A stretch of 64,000 nt of DNA from Theobroma cacao (taxonomy: Eukaryota; Streptophyta; Magnoliopsida; Malvales; Malvaceae), in the NCBI RefSeq assembly GCF_000208745.1, contig NC_030854.1, positions 6,924,703 through 6,988,702 of the forward strand, in the 5' to 3' direction. The translations under genes were made by a program, and so were the position numbers. Numbering within the stretch: the stretch's first letter is position 1; every line of letters begins with the position of its first letter. The notes below the pieces were generated by a model. The model was not told where the DNA came from and did not search any database. It saw only the letters and a list, made by a program, of their open reading frames with translations. Shown in pieces: positions 36,228 through 47,834 of the stretch.

Positions 36228-36957
36228 ACATTATTTAGTATTATTTAAATTTAATGAAGAACAAATTTTGTCTTTTAATATTAAATATTATTTAATTATA
36301 ATAAAAGGTTTAATATCTTTTAGTACAAAATATTATTAAATTATAATAAAAATATGTTTACATTTTGATGAAAATATTATTTAATTATAGAAAAAGGTAT
36401 TTGGATTTTATTACTTAGAATATTTTTATCTCTCTACAAAATAAATTCTTTAATTTTAATAAAAAGTTTTTTTTTCTCATTATAGTATTTTTTAATTAAA
36501 AATCTTTAAATTTTAATAAAGGGTATTTTTATCATTTACCAATAATTCCTTAACTATTCTTAAAATTATTCCTGCCAACCAAATAATGTAATTAGTATTA
36601 TTTAAATCTAATGAAGAATATATTTTGTCTTGTAATATTAAATATTATTTAATTATAACAAAAGATTTAATTATCTTCTAATACAAAATATTATTAAATT
36701 ATAATAAAATATGTTTACATTTTGGTGAAAATATTATTTAATTATAGTAGAAGGTATTTTGATTTTATTACTTGGAATATTTTTGTCTTTTAACAAAATA
36801 AATTCTTTAATTTTAATAAAAAGTATTTTTTGCTCATCATAGTATTTTTTTAATTAAAAAATCTTTAAATTTTAATAAAAGTTATTTTTATCATTTACCC
36901 ATTATTCTTTAACTATTCTTAAAATTATTCTTGCCAACTAAATAATATAATAAATAA
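36228..36957 (+). repeat. AT-rich 365-bp direct tandem duplication
   Basis: Two units, about 36228-36592 and 36593-36957, align throughout, e.g. 'tattaaatattatttaatta', 'aaatatgtttacattttg(a/g)tg' and 'aattattc(c/t)tgccaac(c/t)aaataat'. The DNA just right of it (36960-37085) has 'ttcccattctattccttccg' and 'tgaaacaaacatgctg', a style seen at the ends of some plant MITE-like elements, but no matching inverted terminus is visible on the left. Confidence 0.75.
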
Positions 36958-37089
36958 TAATAGCAATTTCTATCATATTTCATTCTCATGAACCAATTTA
37001 CATAATAGTTATTCTTCCCATATTCTATTCCCTTAGAATGGCTATTTTATTCCCATTCTATTCCTTCCGGTGAAACAAACATGCTGTAA

Positions 37090-37299
37090 GAGAAATAAGC
37101 AACAACTATTCTTAAAGTAATTTAAAACAAAATAACATAAAATTAAACTAAAATGACTTAAATTAAACTAATCAACATGTAATCAAACTTAACTACGAAA
37201 AACACCTTAAAATACTAAAATTTGAACCTAAAATCTCAAAGACCTAGCTACTTAAGCCCCCAAAATGTGTCAAAATAACTCTATATAATAGAGTTATCA
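37090..37299 (-). mobile_element. LTR family C fragment, copy C1 (5' end of LTR)
   Basis: Minus strand starts TGATAACTCTATTATATAG, matching the starts of C3 (47835, TGATAACTCTATAATATAG) and C2 (44044, TGATAATTCTATTTTATAG). Only about 210 bp remains; the other side is the AT-rich duplicated DNA. Confidence 0.6.
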
Positions 37300-37499
37300 C
37301 AAGCCTTGGGATAAAGTGCCCTAGGCTATTCTGTGTCTATTAGCAAAGTGTCAGGATTAGTGCAGAGTCTAGTTCATGATTTGTGACTACAACACAGGTC
37401 ATGAATAAAAGGCTACACGAACTCCCAAGTTCTTACTAAGGTAGCCTTTCTGGACCATGAATTTTGGATTTTGAATATGGTGTTTTCTTCATCTAAGTA

Positions 37500-38700
37500 T
37501 AGCATGCCACCTAAGACAAGAGTCACTTCATCTAAGTAAGACGACCATCTTACTGAAAGAGGAGTCACCTTAAAAGATTTGGCAGCAGGGCTGTAAAGTT
37601 TGGCACACAAATTTGTTGAGTTTCGAAGTAGGGGTAAGGTGCAACCTAAAGAATGGGTCAATTCTAGTTTACAAAAGATAGAGTTTCTACATCAAGTTGA
37701 GCATGAGAAAAGGGTTGTTGAGGTTACTTTAGCAGACTTTATGAAACTCAAATCCTCGTTATGGACTAGATCAGATGCAAAGGAAGATCGATAGAGATTT
37801 TTGAAGGATATGGAGTGCATATGTACTGTGTTGGGATGCTTCACTTATTGATTAGTAAAATTGATGGGGTTTAGATTGAAAAATGTGTCTCAGATATGGT
37901 TTATATCCCTCAAGAAAGGTAAGCCATCTGGTTTAACTCCAATGACATGGGAAGAGTTTGTACAAGTTTTCTTAGATTGCTTTTTGCTTGAAATCATGAG
38001 AGACGCTAAGGCACAAGAATTTAAGACTTTGATACAGACCCAAGACATGTTGGCAACAGAGTATGATGTCCGATTCACCCAATTATCTCATTATGTTCCT
38101 GATTTAATCCTGATTGAGGAAAAACGGATTAAGAGGTTTGTAAGAATTTTAATTGAGCCATTATTCCAAGTTATTGCCACCCAGAGGTTTGCCTCCTACT
38201 TTGCAATGGTGGATGTAGCCAGACTGATTAAGACTAGGAGAATGGATGCTATGATGGAAAGGAAAAAGGGTTAAAGGGTTTGAACACAAGGCCAATAAGG
38301 CTGAACGAATTCCAGTGTGACTTGAAGTCCAGTTACTGTAGGCCATCAGGGTTGTGAAGGAATCACTTTGGCGCCCAGGTCACCACAAAGTAGTAATTCA
38401 TTTAGTCCATCTACTAAGCGAGAGTAATCTAGTGCATCATCTGGTTTGGGCCTCAACAGAGGGGTGTTCTGTGTAACCATTGTGTGAAAGCACATGGTGG
38501 GCTGTGCGATCAAGCAGTTGGGTTATGCTTTGGGTGTGGTCAGTTGGACATTTGATGAGAGATTGCCCAAGGCCCAGATAGTCGTCAGGAGTGAACCATG
38601 GATATGTGAAATCAGTTACGACTACCCACCTAAAAGGGCACCATTTATGAGGAATGTTAAGGTTGATAAAGGCAAGGGTGTAGCCATATCATCTTAGGGT
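37500..38700 (+). pseudogene. element D gag
   Basis: From 'MPPKTRVTS' near 37505 the frame runs with stops into 37600-37794 and 37861-38274. The Gag core reads 'MTWEEFVQVFLDCFL', 'REIMRDAKAQEFKTLIQTQD'-like and 'EYDVRFTQLSHYVPDLI', the usual Ty3 chromovirus pattern. A CCHC knuckle at 38526-38566 is split by a 1-base deletion: CFGCGQL in one frame, then GHLMRDCPR in the next. A 67-residue frame at 38494-38697 is the out-of-frame shadow plus the protease linker. Confidence 0.8.
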
Positions 38701-38759
38701 TGGCCAATATAATCAGGTAATGTAAGTGGAGGCCAAGTAAGGGTGTTTGCTTTGACACT

Positions 38760-39935
38760 GCAAGATGCCTAAAATTCAAATGCAGTACTCACTAGTACAC
38801 TTTCTGTTTGCGGTACTGAAGCATTGGTTTTGTTTGATCCTAGATCCACACATTCATTTGTGTCACCACATTTTATACCGAAGTTAGATGGATTTTGTTG
38901 TGGAATAGAGGAACCCTTGATTGTGACTACTCCTTTAGAGGAAATGTTTATGACATAATATGTATACAAGTCCTATGTAGTTCGTATTAAAGACAAGGAC
39001 ACTTTAGTAGACTTAATGTTATTGTTGACTCTTGACTTTGATGTAATCTTGGGAATGGATTAGTTAGCATCTTGTTATGCTAAAATGGATTGCCACTATA
39101 AGTCAGTGAAGTTTAAGTTTTCGGGAGAGCCTTCGTTTGTCATTTAAGGGCATAACAGTCCAATGTCTACAAAAGTTATGTCAATTTTGGCCGTTAGGCG
39201 AATGCCAAGGCAAAAAAGCCAAGGATATCTAGTGATGACGAGAGATGTTCCAATGGACGAAATGAGTTGAATTCTGTGTTGGTAATAGGTGCATTTTTTT
39301 ATGTGTTTTTAGAGGAATTACCTAAGTTACCTCCCAAAAGGGAGATTGAATTTTGTGTTGATTTAGTATCAGATACAAGGACAATTTCCATACCTCCGTA
39401 TCAAATGGCACTAGCTAAACTATAAGAGCTCAATGAGCAACTAAAGGATCTGTTGAATAAAGGCTTCGTTCGCTCGAGTGTTTTGTCATAGGGAGCTTTG
39501 GTGCTGTTTGTGAAAACGAAATATAGGAGCCTTTGATTGTGTATTGACTACTAGTAACTCAATCAAGTGACAACAAAGAATAAATATCCACTCCCACAAA
39601 CAAACTATTTATTCGAGCAGTGGTAGGGTGCAACGTACTTTTCAAAGATTAACTAGTGCTATGGGTATCATCAATTGAAAATTTGGAAGACCAATATACC
39701 CAAGACCGTATTCCACACACATTATGGGCATTAAGAATTTATAGTAATGTCGTTCAGACTCACTAACGCCTTTACAACCTTTATGGACTTGATGAACAGA
39801 GTTTTCTAGGTGTATTTATACAGATTTATAGTCGTAATTCATAAATGACATATTAGTGTATTGAAGGAGCTCGGAAGAGCATGCACAACACTTGAGAATT
39901 GTGCTTCAAATGCTCAGAAAACTGTCAGTTAAATT
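38760..39935 (+). pseudogene. element D protease and first half of RT
   Basis: Protease: 'VLFDPRSTHSFVSP' (about 38826-38867) replaces the usual D-S/T-G-A-T/S-H-S-F, and 'VILGMD' then a stop stands for VILGMDWL (about 39045-39065). RT: 'YPLPQTNYLFEQ', 'YFSKIN', 'GYHQLKI' and 'FHTHYGH' (about 39580-39725), then 'RLTNAFTTFMDLMNRVF'. The reading stops at about 39936, in the 'Q-L-N' just before the conserved 'AKFEKCEFWL', where the C element is inserted. Confidence 0.8.
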
Positions 39936-40427
39936 TCACTACGTAAGTATACGTATCGAATAGATAGTATATAAGCAAGCAAAGTATCGATCTCACAGGG
40001 AATTGACCTAAAATTTTACTAAGTAATAAAATTAGAACAATTTAATCTTATCCAAACAATCAATATCAAATAACTAAATTAATTAGCTAAAAATACCTAA
40101 CCAAAATTTAACTAAGAAAAATAAAAAATAATAAAAACTTGGATAAATATCAAATCAAATTAGCCTAGGATTACAATATCTCTCACACTTCATCTAAATC
40201 TTACCTCTCTTCCTTAACTTATTTCAATGGGTTGAATTGCTAACCTAGAGTTCTAAATTATTTATAAGGGTCTCCCGACTCATTTTATAAAAATATCTAT
40301 TTTAACCAAAACACTATATCCCTATGTAAATTAAAATTAATACAGACTCATTAAGTTCAGACTCTAATCTGGCTACATATGGCCTATAGGTATATCCCTA
40401 TCCTATACGCAAATCAATTAATATGAT

Positions 40428-43102
40428 TGTCAAGACCCGGAACTCCCATGGAGCCCGTGACAACCGTCGTAAAGTCTCGTCAGACATTCTTTATCCCGAA
40501 TGTTGACCGGAACCTCGCAAGGCTTTCGTATCAGTTTTCTTACCTCTCCTGTGATCGACAGTAACTAAAATCATGTTTTGAAACCATATGGACCATTTTC
40601 CCATCCAAAAACAATGAAAATTTATTTTTGTCTCATAGGGGTATTTTAGTCATTTTTCTTTAAAAATACCGAAACCCTCCAAAAACATGGTGTAAAAGCT
40701 AAATATGTTCATACATGCTTTAAATCAGATAACTGAAGTATAAAATTACTTTTATAGTGACACGTGTGCCCCCAACTAACCAAGAAGGTGTAAGGCTACG
40801 AACCCTTACTTTCTAGGATGCAACTCCGAGATTAATTCTCGTATTAATCAACTATCAACAAATTGTCCTAAGCCTAAAAAATGGATAGGAAGAGGGGTGA
40901 ATTACATAATCCTAGTGAGTAAACAGACACCATCTAAACTATCTAAAGGCGAGTAAATGGAGATGAATTAAAATATTCTTTTCAATATATGTTTCATAAC
41001 ATGAATATTCAGTTTACTCAATTAATCAATATGGCTTATATATCTCACAAAACTTGGCTCCTGCCAAAATCATTCTCGTGGGTATCTTCGTCAAGGTATC
41101 CCACTGAGACCTCCATGGCTGTTAAATGTCTTTACATCCTAAATTCTAACCATGCCTTGGCGTTGGCTGAGTCTCACTCTCACGCGGTGGTCCACGTGAA
41201 GTGCACTCAAATCTTTACCTCCAGAGATACCCTCCACACGGCTCTCCGATAAAGGTAACGTATATCTGATTCTGTGCCCCCTCTCTTAGGCTGGTCCACA
41301 GAACTTCCACTACAGGGATTATGGATTATTTTATCTACCACCTGATTTATAAAACCTTTTTCTGCATGACATGGTAATTTATCGCAATCTAGCCTCTCAA
41401 GGCTGAATACACAGTATAAATAATTTTGATATAAACACCGACTTTGCCATTCATGATCACATATTGCTATAAGCCATATAATTTAAAACACAATTTATAA
41501 CACAAGCAGGCAATCTCCAATTACTCTATTTTCAAAACTAGTATTCAATTTTCCAGAAAATTTATAAAATCATTTTATAAAATCACAATTTCTCCTACAA
41601 CATAGTAATTTACCATTTAAACCCATTTTCTATAAAATCACACAATTGTATAAAACTACTCTAGATAATTAAGACGATAATAAGTTTACTCACAGTATTA
41701 GGAGTAGAAATACTAGTATTTTCAGTCCGCGGGTACAGTCATTTACCCGTATCCAATGGCTCACCACCTAGCCATAATCCATGACACATATTCCAATTAA
41801 ATGGTGTCTAATAGTCATAAGCTATTTCAATCTCGATATATATGCGTGATATGAAATGAAAAATGCACGGGTAGCCATCTAGACCCGGTATTGGCCTAAG
41901 TCGATTTTTCATCCGATAATTTGGCCAATGAGTCCAATTTCACTCCAACTTGCTACATTTCTTTTCCAATCCCTCAATTCACCAAACACAAACTAATTAA
42001 CACAGAATTAGGCAAAATTTATCTTCACTTTTCTTCTAGGAACTTTCGGCCAACAATGGTACACTAACTCCGTGATTTTTCCTTCTTAATTTTCTCTCCA
42101 TAATTCATTAATTCCTATATCAAAAACTATTATTTTTTAATCAAATCACCTAGAATAACATCCCATTCTTCCTCATTATTCACTTAGAGAATTCGGCTAT
42201 TGATGGNNNNNNNNNNNNNNNNNNNNNNNNNNNNNNNNNNNNNNNNNNNNNNNNNNNNNNNNNNNNNNNNNNNNNNNNNNNNNNNNNNNNNNNNNNNNNN
42301 NNNNNNNNNNNNNNNNNNNNNNNNNNNNNNNNNNNNNNNNNNNNNNNNNNNNNNNNNNNNNNNNNNNNNNNNNNNNNNNNNNNNNNNNNNNNNNNNNNNN
42401 NNNNNNNNNNNNNNNNNNNNNNNNNNNNNNNNNNNNNNNNNNNNNNNNNNNNNNNNNNNNNNNNNNNNNNNNNNNNNNNNNNNNNNNNAATAAAATAATA
42501 AAAACATGACACATGGCATTTCCTTATTGGTTCAAATTTTAAATATTTGACTTTTAATTCTTTAATTCTCCACCACACATTTCTCATGTTTATCCATTTC
42601 CATGATGAATAAAATCTCTTGGTCTTGACAAGTGTCCGGGGTGAAAATTTACCGTTTTGCCCCGAGGGTGGCAAAATTACCATTTTACCCCTATACTCCA
42701 AATTATACCAAAATTAAAATTTTTCACTTCTAAACCTCAAATCATACTCCAATACTCAAATCATACTCCAATAAGTCAAATGAGGCCAAAAAAATCTTTT
42801 CTAAAAATTTTCATTTTGTCCCCAAGTGACAAATGACCATTTTGCCCCTAGTAGTGAAAATTTCGATTTGACTCCAAATTGATCCTTGAACTCCGAATTA
42901 CCATTTTGAGTCATCCTTGGACTGTGAAACTCTTAATTTCACCTTAAAATTCCTATTTGAACTAGTTCGAGGCTTAATCGACTTAATGGTACCATTAGGG
43001 GCAATATCGTCTTTTAACGATTTCTCGAACTTCCTAAATATGCAAACATTCTATTGAGTATGTAAATGACGTCGTAATTATTTTATAGAACAGGGTTTGA
43101 CA
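40428..43102 (-). mobile_element. solo LTR family A, copy A3, TSD ATGAT, nested in C2
   Basis: Plus strand begins TGTCAAGACCC and ends GGGTTTGACA, flanked by ATGAT at 40423-40427 and 43103-43107. It aligns with A5 and A1 over both ends. A 282-bp N gap (42207-42488) lies inside, so the 173-, 111-, 105- and 97-residue frames through the gap are meaningless. Apparent length is about 2.68 kb. Confidence 0.9.
42207..42488. other. assembly gap (282 N)
   Basis: Run of N inside LTR A3. In A5 the matching interval (about 16190-16430) is present. Confidence 0.95.
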
Positions 43103-44573
43103 ATGATCATATGCTATCCCAATTTTAGTCTACACTAAACTATTTCTCTCAAGTTTTTTTAGGTTCCTAAATCAATTTAATTGGTGGCCAAGCAACTAAA
43201 AACATTAAGAACAAATTGGAATAAACAATTCAATTCCCATTGAAGATAAGTAAGAAAGAGTTTAAAAATGTAGATTACATGTGATTTCAATTGCGATCCT
43301 AGAAAAAGAAAATTAACTACTCATAATTGCAAAAACAAATAACATTGTATATAATTCAACCATTGAAAGTAACAAGAACAATAAAAGCTAAGGAAGAAAG
43401 CAAAACAAATATTTGCCGCTTGATCTCCAAGTTTCAGCCTCAACTTCTAGCTTCTTGAATTTCTCAAAAGTTGTCTCCCCTGATATTTTTTAAACTATCC
43501 TATATATACTAATAACTTAACCTATACTTCCTTAAGTTGACCTAAGGTTTAATTGGGCTTAAAAGTGTAATGAGAGGCGCAAAAATCAATTGTCAATCTT
43601 TACAAATTTTCATTCCCGATATAATACGTCTATCCATTTTTTGATATGATTTTATCTATATTCAAAGCAGAACTAGGTAAAATGATCTTCATAAAAGTTG
43701 TAGCTCTGTCTCTTAGCTTTCCAATGGTCTAAGAATCACATCATTTGAAGTTTTGTAGATCGAGTTATGGCCAAAATACTGAAGCATATGTAAGTAGATT
43801 CTAGGTCTTTCAACACTTTACTTTCCAAAATTAAACCCAATCTCTTTTATTCTTACGAAAAATATAAAAACTAATAAATAGCAATCAAATTAAAAAGAAT
43901 AACATAAAATTACAATAACTTACTTAAAAATAAACTAATTATAAAAATAATTAAAAATAAGTAAATTATAATTAAAAATTGAGGACTTAGCTAGTATTTA
44001 CTAACAAAATTATACTAAAATAATTCTATAAAATAGAATTATCACACCCCCAAACTTAAGATTTTGCTAGTCCTCAAGCAAAAGAAAATCACAAAAGGAA
44101 AACTAAACATAACAATCCTTGAACAAGAGATAGAAGTACCAAATCATGATTTCCCAATTTTTCCTCAAAAATTAACTCAAATTCCAACTTAAGGTAACAT
44201 ACAGCTAATCCTTAAATTCATGCATCAATTCAAGTGAAAACTTACTTTTCGAATGGACTTCCCATGTGTGTGTGGATGCTCTCTTACAAAGAATATCATG
44301 CAATTCAAATTAGTTTATACCAAATCTAAGCATAGATTAATACTAGGATCCCATAAGTTTACTTTTCATCTCTCTCTCCACTAATGTAGATTAACACTTA
44401 TTCAAAGATCAGTAGGTCTTTATCAACCTTGTAATGTAAGCCTAAGGTCAAGGTATGATAAAGGATATATTTAGGCTCAAATTCACCTTAAGCACTTAAT
44501 CAATCTAGCACATATAAAGAGCTCAAAATTTTTTTTTGTATAGCACCCCCAAACTTGAAGTAAAACATAGATT

Positions 44574-45300
44574 GAATGCTAAGTTTGAGAAATGTGAATT
44601 TTGGTTAAGTAAACTCAACTTTTGGGACATATTGTATTTGATCAAGTGGTGCAAGTTAATCCCCGTAAGGTAGAAGTTGTGGAAACTGGCCAAGACCAAT
44701 GACCGTTATGGAGATTCGAAGCTTCTTGAGGATGGCCGATTATTATAGACGCTTTGTTCTAGATTTATCCAAGATAATGTCTCTTCTGACTAGATTAACT
44801 CAAAAAGGAGTTAAGTTTCATTGACCTGATGCTCGCGAGGCAAGTTTTTGGAAACTTAAAATCTGTTTCACTTTGCTCTTGTGTTAAGCCTACCATGTGG
44901 ATTTGAAGGCTATATCGTGTATTGCAATGCATCACAGATTGGATTGGGTTATGTATTAATGCAACATGGATGGGAGATAGCTTATGCTTCTCAACAACTT
45001 AAGAGACATGAACAGAACTACTCTACGTACGATCTAGAAATGGTTCTAATCGTGTATGCCTTAAAAATCTAAAAACATTATCTATATGGTGAAACCTGCA
45101 AAATATATACTGACTATAAAAGCTTGAAGTATATATTTCAGTAGTGGGACTTCAATTTGAGTCAGCTTAGCTGGTTAGAGTTGTTGAAAGATTATGATTG
45201 CACCATACTTTACCATCCTAACAAGGAGAATGTGGTGGCAGATGCCTTGAGTCAAAAATCAATAGGGAGTTTAGCACATGTGACTGTAGAAAAGAGATAG
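44574..45300 (+). pseudogene. element D RT end and RNase H
   Basis: Resumes with 'NAKFEKCEFWLSK' (about 44574), then frameshifted 'LRMADYYRRFVLDL'-type thumb (about 44720-44770). RNase H follows: '[21 protein letters not shown]' (44908 on), '[20 protein letters not shown]', 'IYTDYKSLKYIFQ', and 'LLKDYDCTILYHPNKENVVADALS' (about 45183-45255). Catalytic positions look largely kept (C-N-A-S is shifted from D-A-S; T-D-Y and A-D-A-L-S are present). One stop after 'VYALKI' at 45070 and others disable it. Confidence 0.85.
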
Positions 45301-45399
45301 TTGATACAGAGTTTGTGGGGAAAGTCTTTGGAGATATGAGTTAAGATAAAGCTTAGCATTTTGTTTACATCACTGATGGTTTACTTAGGTATCGATTGT

Positions 45400-46690
45400 G
45401 ACTTTACGTGCTGGACTTGGATGGTTTAAGAGAAGAAATACTAGAGGAAGCTCACATTGCAGCCTATGCCATACACCCAGGAGCCACTAAAATGTATCAC
45501 AATTTGAAGTCTGTTTACTGATGGCCAAGGTTGAAGAGAGACATAGTTAAGTATGTCTCCATGTGTTTGGTTTGCCAACAAGTGAAAGTTGAACATCAAA
45601 GGCCTTCAAGGCTACTACAACCATTACCAGTACCCGAATGGAAGTGGGGGCATGCGGTAATGGACTTTGTGACTGGTTTACCTTGAGCTAGGGAAGGTTA
45701 TGATGCCATTTATTTGATAATTGATCGGCTAACTAAATCAGCACATTTTCTACCAGTCAAGACTAAATTTAGAGCAACTCGATCCGCTTGAATTTATATC
45801 AATGAGATTGAAAGGTTGCATGGTGTTCCAGTAACAATAGTATATGACAAAAGATCGCAATTCATTAATCAATTGTGAAAAAGGTTACAAAAAGTCTTAG
45901 GCACAAGATTGGGTTTTAGTATAGCCTTCCATCTGTAAATAAACGACCAATCTGAATGCACAATTCAGATGCTTCAGGATATGTTAAGAGCAATTGTGCT
46001 CGACTTTGCCGTTTCTTGGAATTATTATTTGCCTTTAGCCTAGTTTGCATATAACAATAGTTATCAAGCCATGATTAGAATGGCACCATTTAAGGCATTG
46101 TACGGCGAAGATGTATATTGTCCATTGGATGGTTTGAAGTTGAAGAAAGGAAACTTTTGGGACCAAAGATGATCCAAGAAGTCGAAAAAGGTGTACGTAT
46201 AATCCAAGAAAAGATGTTGTCAGCTTAGAATTGGCAAAAATTGTACGTTGACAGTAGGCGAATATCTTGGGAGTTTGAGATAGGAGATTGTGTTTTTGAA
46301 AGTTTCACCGACCAAGGGAGTTAAGAGATTTGAGAAGAAAGGAAAATTAAGCCCTCAATACCCTTTAAGGTTCTAAAGCACATAAGCGTAATTGCATATC
46401 AAGTGGCATTACCATTGAATATGTTCATCCGATTTTCCACATATCCATGCTTATGAAATGCATTCTCGATCCTTCACATATGATCCAATATGATCAGGTT
46501 CAGTTGCAAAATGGATTTACGTACGAGGAATAGCTCGTAACCATATTAGATCGACAAGTAAAACGATTTCGCTCTAAATATATTACTTTGGTGAAAATAC
46601 CTTTGGCAGAGCCATTCTGTTGAGGAAACAACATGGGAACTCGATGAGGAAATGCAAGAAAAATATCCCCATCTCTTTGAGGTTTAAGGT
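45400..46690 (+). pseudogene. element D integrase and C-terminal tail
   Basis: The zinc domain ends in 'CLVCQQVKVEHQRP'; before it 'HPGATKMYHNLKSVY' carries the second His. The core reads 'VMDFVTGLP' (first Asp, about 45658), 'IIDRLTKSAHFLPVKT' and 'ERLHGVPVTIVYDKRSQF' (second Asp, about 45845). 'QMLQDMLRAIV' follows (about 45968); the catalytic Glu there appears as Gln. The tail ends with 'MGTR' / 'MQEKYPHLFEV' (about 46640-46685), as in chromovirus-type Pol; I could not confirm a chromodomain. Confidence 0.8.
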
Positions 46691-46740
46691 ATGATTTTAA
46701 TTTGTAGCACTTAAATTAAAATTCGGGGATGAATTTTTAT

Positions 46741-46753
46741 AAAAAAGGGAAGA
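46741..46753 (+). other. polypurine tract of element D
   Basis: AAAAAAGGGAAGA directly before the LTR start TGTAACACTC, after 'attcggggatgaattt', a layout typical of plant chromoviruses. Confidence 0.75.
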
Positions 46754-47154
46754 TGTAACACTCTTAACTTTGATATGGATTATGTGTGATGTTAGTTAAG
46801 TTATTTGATGAGTTAATTTGAACCTTAATGTGTATCCTTGTACACTTATGATTATGCTTCTGCCGATAGAGAATGACTTTGAATTTTTTATATGTTTAAC
46901 AATATTTTATGATATGGTGTATATGCTAAAGTCTATGAAAGTATGAACTATGATACTTAAGCAAATTATTGAAGAAATGATTGGTGAACTAGTATGTTTT
47001 GGAGTTTGATGGAATATTGCACTATATCTTGAACATGTGTGCTAAAATTATGAGTTATATGATCACTTTGAAGTATGATTTAAGCAAGACATCATTTAGG
47101 AATTTAAAATTGGAGTGAGGAAGTTACAAGTGCAAAAATTTTCATTTTGCAGAA

Positions 47155-47500
47155 ATGTATCGATACATTCGTAAATGTATCGATATTTTCTTGACAGAAA
47201 GCCTTAGGGAAACATTCTATGAATTTTCTATCAATACATTCAAAAATGTATCGATAAATTTGAATTGGGGGACATTCTATATAACATTTATCAATACATT
47301 GTCTAAATGTATTAATAGATTTGTAAAGGGGGACATTATATGAAATTTGTATCGATAGATTTCCCCTATCTATCCATACATTTTAGGAGGAGAGCATTCT
47401 GTTTGATTTTATCGATACATTACCTCATATATCAATAGATTTAAGGGAAACTTGTGAAAATGTACCAATACATTTAAAAATGTATCGATACATGCATGAG
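47155..47500 (+). repeat. six ~60-bp units with inverted TATCGATACATT motif pairs
   Basis: Each unit has a left arm near TATCGATACATT and a right arm near AATGTATCGATA, 4-6 bp apart, then a spacer with 'gggggacattctat'-like sequence. The arms could pair as hairpins. Substitutions such as cgata to caata are common. Confidence 0.75.
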
Positions 47501-47834
47501 AATTTGCAAAAAAATATAAGGTATTGGGTAGTCCACCCATTTGAAACCAAAAGAGAAGTAAAAGCTCTCTTCTCTACTCTTAAAACCCCATGTCCCCCTT
47601 GAATCTTGGCACTCATTTGAGGTATTTGGGAACTTGTAAAACCATTATAGAGGTACGATAAAACCTTTTACCATTTGGTTTCCAATTTAATCGTTTGTAA
47701 TGTGAAATTTGTGTTGCTCCAACTTTGGTGTTATTCCCATTTAGTTTGTTAGAAATTGAAGTTGAGATTGACTAATCCACTGCTAAAGGTAAAGGTTTAA
47801 GCATTTTATTATTAGAATTTGGAAATTAGGCTCG

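Larger units (their letters stand above)
39937..44573 (-). mobile_element. family C element fragment, copy C2, carrying solo LTR A3
   Basis: The insertion sits between codons of a conserved RT motif of element D: 'cagttaaat' before and 'gctaagtttgag' after join to QLN-AKFE. Minus strand from 44573 to 44045 is about 530 bp of non-coding internal DNA ending in a polypurine tract ('cttaagtttgggggtg'), then the LTR runs from 44044 (TGATAATTC) to about 39937. Without A3 the LTR is about 1.4 kb. The flanking duplication is imperfect (TAAAT/TGAAT at best), and the element lacks coding capacity and a second LTR, so part was lost. Confidence 0.65.

Noticed and set aside
40989..41252. 87-residue plus frame
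   Set aside because: Inside solo LTR A3, no domain, not kept in other A copies as far as I can see.
42180..42701. 173-, 111- and 105-residue frames
   Set aside because: Most residues are X from the N gap.
39937..44573. Intact retrotransposon with two LTRs
   Set aside because: Only one C-type LTR plus about 530 bp of internal DNA is present; the imperfect flanks point to a truncated insertion.
47155..47500. CRISPR-like array
   Set aside because: Nuclear plant DNA; units are degenerate, spacers are related to one another, and no cas genes exist. It is a tandem repeat in an LTR.
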